The notes under the pieces: model-generated
Told to the model about the DNA's origin: nothing
Seen by the model: only the letters and a program-made list of their open reading frames with translations
Database searches by the model: none
Translations under genes and position numbers: made by a program
In this document: positions 48,010 to 57,832 of the stretch, one piece after another
How the letters are laid out: every line of letters begins with the position of its first letter
How positions within the stretch are numbered: position 1 is the stretch's first letter
Origin: Pseudoscleropodium purum
Lineage: Eukaryota; Streptophyta; Bryopsida; Hypnales; Brachytheciaceae
Assembly: GCA_963969395.1 (NCBI GenBank)
Contig: OZ017797.1
Span: 28,892,001 to 28,956,000 of the forward strand
Length of the DNA stretch: 64,000 nucleotides
Direction of reading: 5' to 3'

Positions 48010-51000
48010 CTTCGCTATAGTAGGGGCATCCAGTTCAACACTTCTAGAATCACGATTTCCACTGCAATTCCATACTAGGAAGATTATGGATTTCCTTTGG
48101 ACTCTAGATTCAGCTTCGTTTGAGAGTCAGCGAATTTGTACAAATTCTTGAGTATAACATTATTATTATTTTTGACAACGACTATTCGGGCGACTTCTCG
48201 GTACATTACGTGGTTTGATTACTCTCACAGAAGTTGGTGATGTGCGTGACTACTCTAAGCTTATATATGTGAGCAACCAGGCACACCATGTCATGAAAAT
48301 ATTGATAGATTGTTACAAGACGCATATCCAGATTGTCATGATGTATTCAAGAAGCTATTATGTAACCTTTCATGCCTCATCTGCTGCAATTCCGCTAGTC
48401 GAGGCCGATAGTTAGCTGCTCTGTTTCTTTCGTTATTAGTGTATTCTGCTCTCGATTCAATTGACAAGATTACAGCTATGCATTCTTGTTAATCAGCATT
48501 CCTTTTGGTCTGTCAGGACTAGAAATTTAACCCTTAGGTCCCTGATTAGGGTCAAGCAGAGATTTCTGCAACGTGCAAAGTGAATGAACGTTGAAATAAT
48601 TTTTTGCTTGTTTCCTCCCTGACTGGCCACTTGAGTAACTGTATGATCTTTTTGAAGAAGAATGAAAGTTTGACAGTTTGAAGTCAAAGTTGATAAAGTG
48701 GGTTTGGATTTGAAGATAAAAAAATTTGACCATGAGAAATAAAGTGCTCTGAACGATCGATCAGTATTCATGAGTTGTGATCGAACAATCATTTAGGGTA
48801 TTAAATTCTCGATGGAAGAGATGGTGTGTGTGCACTTCAATTGCAATTAACCTGCATCATGATAAATGGCCTCTGATTATGCAAGATTACAATGAGATGC
48901 TCCAAAATATATAGACCAGCAAGATTCCTGCTGCGAAGAAACAAACATCGTGAAAGTAACTACGAACAAGTTTCTGAATCAATCAAGCAATGCACTGTAC
49001 CGTACATTATCTTACATTTGCAAATAATTTTGCTCAACACTCACTTTCAGAATGGACTATCAAGAAATTCTTTGAATCCTCATATGCTTGCACCCGTACG
49101 TATAGCCTTAGAAAGTTTTCAAATTCATTTTGTTGAAGTCAAGTGCACTTTGCACCTCAGGAGGGAAAAAATTCTAGTCTGTGCAGAATCCCAAGAATGG
49201 GTGGATGAAAAATCCTCATGAGCGCCGGGATAGTGACGGACTGATCGAGGTCGCAAGTGCATCGAACATATATTCGTCGTCATGGCAGCCATGCATTCTA
49301 GCAATAGGACAAATCAGTGTAGTTCTCCCTTGTAGTGAAAATATATTAGCCTTTCACTTTTGCATGAACCCTTGGAAAGGTATCCTACCGTCATTGGTGG
49401 AAAATTCCTGGTCAATGATGTAGGTATGTCATTTACCAAGGTTCAACAAATAAAATTGGATGAAATTCATCCATGATCTGTGAGAAACGGTTTTGTTTCA
49501 CCATTTCATAAGTTACTAGTGTGTCCTCTGCCTTTGTCACAACTAAAATAAAAGTAAAAGTAATTTTTAAAATTTTTTAATTCATCAAAATTTTGAAATT
49601 CAATATCTTTCATACTGAAAGTCCAAATGTTTCAAAAATAAAGTCGATGCACCCCTCCTTGTAGAAAGCTTTTTGACGGTACAATGAATACAATTGGGGG
49701 ATGTATGGTGCAAGAGATCTCATTGTAACAAACAAAACAAAAAAACAAATTTAAAGTAATGTATTATAAGCTAGTGTGTTGCCACATCCAAAAAAAAAGT
49801 AAAATAATTTTTTCATTTGTAAAAACCTTGAAATTCATTATCTTTTAAGCATGAAGGAGTGCAAGAGCTTTGTTACACTATGAGAGGTTGCATTCTCAAT
49901 ACAAATAGAAAGCTTTATACGTAAAGGAATGCAAAGGCTTTGTTTTGTAACATTTGGACATGCAATGTGAAAGTTATTGTTTTTCCAAAATAAAGGATTA
50001 TTTAATTCAATCTTCTAATTCATTAAAACTTAGATCTCAGCAAATCAAACAACCTAATTTAAGGTGTAGATGTTTTGAGTTGTTTAAGTCTACAAAATTC
50101 ATTTTCATCACTATGTCATTGATGGATGATGAGATTATTTGATTTGTATTTTAAGTTCTCTTATGTAGTACAATTCAGTCTTTTTCCTTGAATCAAATGA
50201 TCAATTCTGTTCTTACTTTCTCTTGTTTAAATTGTTATATGTTTTCTAAAACTATATTTTTCTTGACCCTTGCTTGTTATCCAAATTATAGCTATGCATA
50301 TTGGTATGTACATCTAAATATGTTTCCATTTGGATGAAAGTATAAAACATCTATTGACTTTGTTGCATTTGGAAGTAATATTGGTAGTACTAACAACTTT
50401 TGGAAATAATATTTATATTTTGAAGAACATCACAAAAAATACATTTTCAAAAATTGAGGTCTATGAAAAGCTTATTCCAAAAGCTATTCACAAAAGAAGT
50501 TTATGGGACTTTTGGAAATAGAGACACTTCAATGTTAAATTGTTAGAAAATTGTGAAAACATTCTAAAAGAATTTTTTAAAATCTATTTTCAATAAATTT
50601 ATTGAAATACCCCAAAATGAATTTATAGAAGAGTGTATTTGGATGTCTCAAAATGTGCTTTGCAAGATAACCTTCTTTGCACCCACATGGAGAACAAATA
50701 TTTCATTTTATTTAGAATACCCTATACACACAAGTGTAATCCTTATGCAAAAAGTTGTTCACTAAATTTTCAAGTAAAAATCATTGTTTGTGAATAATAT
50801 TCAATAATACTAAGATCCCCAAAAGTGTGCCAAATTAAACAAATTGCATAATAAACAATGAGCTTTTATGAAAAATATACAAAATATGGATTGCATATGG
50901 AAATGTTTTGTTTACCATGCAATTGAATTTCAAGTTTGTTCAATTGACAAACATCCTAAAACTTACACTCAATTTTGTAACAGATGCTCAATTTGAGATT

Positions 51001-51200
51001 CTAAAACAATAAAAGTGTTTTATGCTCTTACTCATCTTTTTATGTAATATTTATCATAGTCATATATGTTCAAATGAAAATGAAGAATTACTAAAGAATT
51101 ACTTTTGACTTTCCTAAATAAAACAAAGTAAAAGCTATTATACTTTTACATTAAAGTAAAAGTACATAACAACAAACTATACATTCGAGGAGATATACAT
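48010..51200. other. Intergenic, mostly repeat
   Basis: No recognised gene. The short frame at 48,892-49,221 has no motif. 49,513-49,742 is the second R2 copy. The rest, from 49.75 kb, is AT-rich. Confidence 0.5.
49513..49742 (+). repeat. Dispersed repeat R2, second copy
   Basis: Aligns with 27,791-28,020 over the same 230 bases in the same orientation. Most CpG sites of that copy read TG or CA here, as expected from methylation-driven decay. A further partial repeat of its AT core starts near 49,790. Confidence 0.6.
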
Positions 51201-51201
51201 T

Positions 51202-51214
51202 TATATATATATAA
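51202..51214 (+). promoter_or_regulatory. TATA box and 5' telo-box of the 51.4 kb gene
   Basis: TATATATATATAAG lies about 185 bases before the ATG at 51,399. AAACCCTAAACCCC at 51,378-51,391 lies just before the start, inside the presumed 5' UTR. Together they support a plus-strand transcription unit. Confidence 0.4.
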
Positions 51215-51398
51215 GAATAGAAAGGCAAGATTAACTTTTCCTATCCATTATTTCATTAGATTTTTATCTCAAACATCTCCACAATAAGAGCTTTGCAGGT
51301 GACCTCAATAATTGGGTGGATCAAGAATTGGGTCGACAAGACTGAGGAGAGTAATCAATTTGTGACTTGAATTCATAAACCCTAAACCCCTGGCGACT

Positions 51399-52301
51399 AT
51401 GAAGGCAGGACTCCAGTTGCAGACCTTGGTTTCTTCTGAAGGCAACTGCGAAGGCTATGAGACCCCTGCATCCACCGAATCTGCAGGCTTCTACAACATG
51501 GACATCATCCCTAACACGCAAATCCTCTTCCATCCGGAGAACCTCCCTGTCGCCACAAACTCGACGACTGTGAAATACAGTGTGAAGAGCACGGGGATCT
51601 ACAGCTCCGACCCAAAGCTCGACCAAAACGCCAACGAGCTATGGCGGTTCCTTCTGTCCAACCTCCAGAGTCCCTACTTGTTCGTTCGCATTGAAGGCAC
51701 CCACAACATAGTCACCAACGCGATGGACACATTATACGCATCAGTTGTCACAGATTTCTCGATGCAGATCGACGTTTCGAAGTACGTGAACCCGCGGTGG
51801 TCGCGGATGGTGACCCGCCCCTTCAAGAAAGGCGTAGCCGCGCCTACAGTGCGTGAGATTCTGGAGGAGTACGCGAGGTGCAGGAGCACATGCAAGAAAT
51901 TGAGTCTCAAGAAAATGGTGGGGTGGAACTTCGATGAGCTCACTGGATTGCTGGCGGATCTCGTGCGTTCCGCGGGGTACCATTCCGAGGTTACAATTAC
52001 TTATATGGTGCCTGATTACAAAGTGGTGGTGGCGCATTCAGAGTCCGCTCCAGAGATGGGCCTTCTGTCGTGGTTGATGTCGGAGCTGGTGTGGCCTGCG
52101 AGGGCAAGCGCAAGCAAGCGCTTTAAGAATCGACTGGTTTGTGAATACTCCATGGAAACTAGTGCCCACGACTTTTTTGACAGAGAGGCCGATAGAATTT
52201 ACGACGCTGTGCGGCGGAGGCGCAAAGAGGAATACATGGTTGCTTTGGAACCAGACATTGAATGCGAGTGCTTTCGAAATCGATGTCAACGAAGACACTG
52301 A
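51399..52301 (+). CDS. Intronless 300-residue protein of unknown function
   Basis: One frame from ATG to stop, clearly more GC-rich than its flanks. There is no signal peptide. Seen motifs: NELWRFLLSN (79-88), VRIEGTH (96-102), VTDFSMQIDVSKYVNPRWSR (117-136), TVREILEEY (150-158), KKMVGWNFDEL (171-181), VRSAGYHSEVTITYMVPDYK (189-208), a moderately hydrophobic GLLSWLMSELVWPA (221-234), a basic helix (RIYDAVRRRRKEEY) and a Cys-rich end (CECFRNRC). I recall a similar order (DELWRFF, DFDFxID, WSR, EEY, W-F-L, IRSTGY, ItFP) in a family of uncharacterised membrane-anchored proteins known mainly from fungi. That is memory, not a search. If right, the weak hydrophobic segment is where their membrane helix would be. 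Function unknown. Confidence 0.7.
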   Translation: MKAGLQLQTLVSSEGNCEGYETPASTESAGFYNMDIIPNTQILFHPENLPVATNSTTVKYSVKSTGIYSSDPKLDQNANELWRFLLSNLQSPYLFVRIEGTHNIVTNAMDTLYASVVTDFSMQIDVSKYVNPRWSRMVTRPFKKGVAAPTVREILEEYARCRSTCKKLSLKKMVGWNFDELTGLLADLVRSAGYHSEVTITYMVPDYKVVVAHSESAPEMGLLSWLMSELVWPARASASKRFKNRLVCEYSMETSAHDFFDREADRIYDAVRRRRKEEYMVALEPDIECECFRNRCQRRH

Positions 52302-53070
52302 GGGAATCCGCAATTGGCACAGACTATCGTACACATGCCAACGAAGAGTATGCTCTAGTTTAGTTCAATGTAGAGCACATATTTCCTCAAATGTTCATAT
52401 ATGACATGGTATTTGGAGTTGCAATGGTGAATTTCAGTAAAATTTGTGGAGTTTCAGTAGTCTTATCGATCCCTCTACATGATGCAAGTTCTAGATTTTA
52501 GAGTTTGGGGCACTTGATTTTTTACAATTTTGGTGCTCTGGAAAAGCCAGTTAGCGAATAAGATCAATAATGTAGAACACATTGCACAATCTCTTTGTGC
52601 ACGACTGCACGGATTGTGCACGAAGTCACAATTCGGGGTTAGCAACTTAGAACGGCAGAGGGATGTAAAGAACAGGATGTGAGGATTCATGATTTCAAAG
52701 TGATTGAAAATTGACCATTTTGAAAAATCATATTGTGGAAAGTATAATCTAAATAGAGAAAACCTTAATATTTCTAGATTGAGTGAAGATCAATGCATGT
52801 ATTGATTCATGAAAAAACAAATTGAACGAGTAATAATCCCCATATAAACTCTTCAAACTTGCTGGTTAAAACAACTTGAGGTTCAGATTCGGCTTTATCG
52901 TCCTTGAAGGTTATAAACCGTGTCTTTGCATGTTAGCACCAATACATCAAACCAAATGAATATGTTTTAAGTGTTGTTGTTTTAACCATTTACATTGTTG
53001 TGAAATCCGTGTGCTTGTGAGCATCTGCTCCCACAGTCCCACAGTCCCACTTGTGCGTCACATGAGGAAA

Positions 53071-53817
53071 TCAATATATATATCTTGGTGTAGGGATCTC
53101 CAGGGATTTGTGTGAAGTAGACTTCCAACATATCGACATGAAATCAAGGACATTGAGAATACCCTGCTGCCTAATTTGCCCGTTGGATTCTTCCTTATCA
53201 GCCGTGATTTGGAATGACTGCAAAAATATATGAGCTTGTTTGGGTGCAACCATCAAGTGAAATTTTGGGTGCTCAAGAAACCAGTTCTACAAATTATATC
53301 AGTCTGAGGAATAATCAGTAGAGATAGAACTTAGGTTACCAATTGAAAGATTCTAATCAAAAGATGCACAAATCCGCCTCAGGAATTACACGTCTTACAA
53401 TTTGCACCTCACATAAAATTCTTCACAAGTTGCCGGTACAGTCCGTTTCCACTTGAAAAAAAACAGTGTATCCACAAATGAATCCTCTTCCAAAGGATAA
53501 CCTGGTGACCTGATTTCCTTGACTCACTCTTGAACCCACAAAGGATGATTTTCTTGCCTCTGGAAATCCCCATAATGGATCACTGTAAATTCCTTATGAG
53601 CAAATGGTTGGCTCTCAACTTTGCATTGTCCAGAAAAGTTGCTTTCTAAAGTTAGAGTGCTAAAAGCAGGTGCACCAAGCTGCATTAAGCCACAAGAAGG
53701 GCAAACTTCCATGGGTCTAACCGTCCAAGAAAGTTGGGGAAGGTCCAACCAACATTCTTTGTAGTTGGCATAGTATCTTCCCATATCACATACCAAGTTT
53801 GTTAACATTAGAATCTC
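53071..53817 (-). pseudogene. Two-exon gene fragment, product unknown
   Basis: Upstream exon 53,817-53,528 follows an acceptor (TTACAG) and reads through MGRYYANYKECWLDLPQ and VCPSCGLMQLGAPAF, with a CxxC, then EFTVIHYGDF. It ends at a consensus donor (GTGAGT) beside a stop. A second exon starts at 53,217 after TTTTTGCAG and is open in two frames; the more protein-like frame (ITADKEESNGQIRQQGILNV) does not match the donor phase. Nothing plausible lies upstream. It looks like a truncated or decaying gene copy. I do not recognise the family. Confidence 0.35.
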
Positions 53818-53831
53818 CTGTAATCAATCCT

Positions 53832-56050
53832 TTAACTATATATGGGTGGAGCCGTGGAGCCTACAATGCAATTGATTCACACTACAAAATTCTTTACACT
53901 ATATGTTCTATTTTAGCACAATGAATGATTGAAAGTTTTTATAAATTTTTTTTCAATGATGAAATCATGTCTCATCTATGAGTTAATAAAAATTTCACAT
54001 TTATGTGACAATGTGGAATTTTCATCAAAAGATAAGTGGAGAAAATTCAATCATGTACAAAGTTTGTTCAAAAAATCTAAAAATTTCACCATCTACAATG
54101 GGTGCATTTTGTAGTTGAGGACATGTTAGTTAGAGAAATTTCCTCATAAAGGTAAAACACATTTTTCTATAGAAATAATGATACTTAATCCATTGATCAC
54201 AAAAGATGCTTTCAAACTAAATGCCAAATAATTAGATTAGGTGGTGGTTGACCTAAACTTGCAAGAAAATTAGTGACTTGAAGATGGAAATAAGGAAGAA
54301 CTCACACAATGGAGTTGTAAAAGAGGCATCAAGGTTCATGTTGACCTTCAAAGTTCAACATAATATACAACACCAATTTGTTACATATTTTGTATAAAAG
54401 AAGTGTTATTGTTGTTCATACTATGGGGTTCTATTGTTTATCTATGCTATTGTTAGTCCTTACAATATTGAAGTTTGGTAATATTAGAATTTTCAAATCT
54501 TGAAATTTTAAACCCTCAAATTTAGAAATTTAGAAAAGAAAAACTTGTCAATTTATAAATTTGAAAAGTTTTAGTTTGTACATTTCTAAATGAATGGATA
54601 TAAAAAAGATCAACTGTTTTTTAGTAAATCAACAACTAGAAGTATTGTTGTAAGTACGATGAATTACTTGTAAATAGTAATAACAATAAATTGACCATTT
54701 GTGAAGACATAATGGTATTCAGATTTCATTAGAAGAGTGAGCTTGAAACCATCATCAATGTTTAGAAGTGTGTATGCTAGGAAGCCCTATTTACACAAAA
54801 TTAACATGAAAGACATAAAATAATATATTTTTAAATGTCCTTTGGTAGACATGTGCTTGTCTACTATGGCAAGAGACCACATAAATTTTAGTTCTAAATC
54901 ATTAATTTTAGATACTTTCTAATACCAAAACTCTAAAAACCTCAAAGTGTGATATATTTGCAAAATTGACTTTCAAGTGTATTTTTTTTTAATTTCTAAA
55001 ATGAAAAAAATACAATTACAATCAAAACAATCATCTCTAGTAAAAAATTTATATTCATCAATTTCATGCTTTAAAAGTTATATAACAAATGACAACTCCA
55101 TCAATCCAAATGTAAAAAAATAGTACTGGTCTTTATTGCAAAGTTGCAATCAACCAAATTTTGTAATTTATCACTTGACTTACAAATTTAAACTTTTGAA
55201 TATTACATATTCTTCATTTTTAAATTTTATTTCATTAAAAAAAATGTCATTCACTATATTATGGGATTTTATATGAAACTATAACTAGAAATATGGCCAA
55301 TTTTATGAAAATGGTGCCATTCCATTAATTTGGCACTTTTAAACAATAAAGATTTCCAATATTTAGGGTAGGTATAGTTTTGAAATCTATATTTGTTTTA
55401 TATTTTTGAAATCTATAAATTTTCTAAATATCTGTAATCTATACCAATCCTTGATGTCATTTCTGCCATGAAATGGCACATGAAATACCACCATTTTCAT
55501 GAAATTTGTCATAAATAAATACAAGAAATTTCTAAAGAATTGGTTTGACTTTCTTGGCTTATTTTTTTAAACCTCAAATCTATCAACAAGACCTTCAAGA
55601 TTATGTTGTGTTTATCTTGCATCATATTTTTAGCCATAAATTCTAATTATGATAAAAGATCTTCTAGTTATCTAGACTCAAATTTTTTATCATCTACAAA
55701 ATTTGAATCTTAATAATTTTTAACTCATAAAATTAATACAACACAATCAAATTTTAACAGAGATCAATTTAAAATATTAGAAATTTGACAATTTACTATA
55801 ACATGCAATAGAAGATAAATCAACGTAGTCTAGCACTATAAAATTTAGCACTTCATTCAATTGTACAAAGATTGTAATGCAATAGGTATCATGAAAGAAG
55901 AGACTTGTGTAGAAAACAAATATACTTAGGAATGTTTGTGTTTTTATGGATACTATCTCTACAATATGGTTGTATTGTACTTTTAGGTTACTTCTCATAA
56001 TCTCTATACTTGGATCTTGTTGAACACTAAGTCTAAAAACAAAGACAATA
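53832..56050. other. AT-rich DNA, nothing recognised
   Basis: Very low GC, homopolymer runs and only chance-length frames. Confidence 0.6.
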
Positions 56051-56054
56051 TTAA

Positions 56055-56351
56055 CCCCTAAAGTTCCATTGTCTTCGTGGGGGCCAAATCAGATTTTGCA
56101 CTATCAATGTCAAAGTCATCTGAAATTGGAGGCTAGTGTTAAAAAAACTTTTTTTTCAACCTTGAATGCTAGTATCTTCCAATCTATTCAGTCAAACTTC
56201 ATGAAATTTTTACCACATTAGCTAAGACAAGTGAAGAATAAGATCCTATGGTTAGATTATTAAAAAAAAGTGTTTTTTTTTTAGTGAACACAACAAAAAT
56301 GACAGTTTTGAGTGGTTTTTGACAAAAAAAATGGCCTTGGGACTTTACGGA
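56055..56351 (-). mobile_element. TTAA-family element, short copy D (297 bp)
   Basis: TTAA (56,051-56,054) is followed by CCCCTAAAGTTCCATTG. The right end read inward is TTAA (56,352-56,355), one extra base, then CCGTAAAGTCCCAAGG. The right-hand 250 bases match the termini of copies A and C in reverse (CATAGGATCTTATTCTTCAC and the AAAAACCACTCAAAACTGTC block). The middle 600 bases of the long form are missing, so this is an internal-deletion derivative. Confidence 0.6.
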
Positions 56352-57041
56352 TTAATAATGCTAAATAAATAAATAAAAAACAATCCTACTTATGAATTAT
56401 AATGTGCTTCTATAAAATAACCAAAGTTTTTCAGTAATAATAGTGTAGTGACTTTGTTAATACATAATCCTTTTGTCCCTAGATGATCTTTTGGTTGGAC
56501 AAAACATTCGCAATTAAAGCTAAAATTAACATTATTTCAACCTTTTTTTAAGTTCTTAAGGAAGTTGTTATCTATTCCAGTATAAAATCTTCAAGAACAA
56601 AAATGATCAATTTTGAGCAACTGAAAGATCATTTAGGGACAGAGCCAATGCATTTTTTTCATATTTTATTATTGAACAAAAAGGCAATATTACTTTGGGA
56701 TTGCAAGTAGAAGTGGTGACTTCTCTGTATGTGATGGAGTTCCAGTGTGGCAATAATAATATTTTCTGAAATTATTATTTGGCAATTTCTAAGTGTGTTG
56801 TAGCTAGCATTTGGAGATTAAGTAGTGGCTCTAATGGAAGTTTGGGCGACTGGGTTTTTTATGATAACATTGTTATGGCGAATTGAGACTCTTATGTGTA
56901 TGTAAATTGGTAATAATATGTGTTTGGGTGCCTGTGATGTGGTGACAATGTGACATATGGGTGCCATTTTTCTAGGCAAATTAATTGTCTGTGGATTGGA
57001 TTCATGAAATTGCAAATCCAGAGTGTGTTTAATGACTTGAA

Positions 57042-57338
57042 TTTGTGCCCACCTCAAAGCCCCTCCGATGCCCAAGTGAAATTTTTTTTGTGAACAATGA
57101 AGTCCTGCTAAATTCTCTTTTTGATCAACATATTTTTTTGAATGAACAACACATATTTGGGCTTGCAAAACAAACTTTTCAACTTCTAAGCTAAAAATGT
57201 CTTTCTTGTGGCTTGGAGGGTCCACCTGCACTTTAGAATGCAGCTAGCGAGAGTGGTGGAAAAAATTACCTGTGCATAAAGAACTTACCTGGATTGTCAC
57301 TTGTGCCCACCCCAAACCCCCTCCGATGCCCAAGTGAG
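57042..57338 (+). repeat. Direct repeat pair, about 38 bp
   Basis: TTGTGCCCACC, a CAAA-rich join and CCCCTCCGATGCCCAAGTGA occur at 57,042-57,079 and again at 57,301-57,338. The pair sits beyond the 3' side of the hAT transposase relic and may belong to that element. Confidence 0.7.
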
Positions 57339-57832
57339 AATCATATTTCACAAAAATAAATTAATAGTAGAAACATCTAACATTAACAAGATGAAGAGGT
57401 CAACAAATGATCCTGTGTATACATTCACCTACATCCACCCATCCCAAGCCAATCTAATGCAGAAGTTATAATTCAAGTTGACTACTAAAAGAAGCTAACA
57501 CAAGAAAGCAATGACATTTACAAGAAGAGATAACAAATGAATGGGATGTTACCTCTACCAATGAACTAGAAGCCATAGTAGCCATAAGAATAGAACAAAT
57601 ACATACATGAAATGAGGAACTCAAACAGTCATTAGTGCCAGGGACATTGGGATGAATACAAAGTTAAATACTGTTGTACAAACAACATTCAAATGTGCTG
57701 TGAACATCACTTACAAAGCACTGAAAACAAGAAATGGAAGAGGAAGTTAAAACGCACCAACTTTCGTTGCCTACACCCTGGCTACAATACAGAACTCCTG
57801 TAATTAAACAACTCTTGTACACACAACACTAA

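Noticed and set aside
48529..48806. Further short TTAA-family element
   Set aside because: TTAA-CCCTTAGG at the left is suggestive, but the right border has extra bases and the interior does not align with the family.
56818..57231. 137-codon minus-strand frame
   Set aside because: No recognisable motif, no promoter, and it includes one copy of the 38-bp repeat; probably chance.
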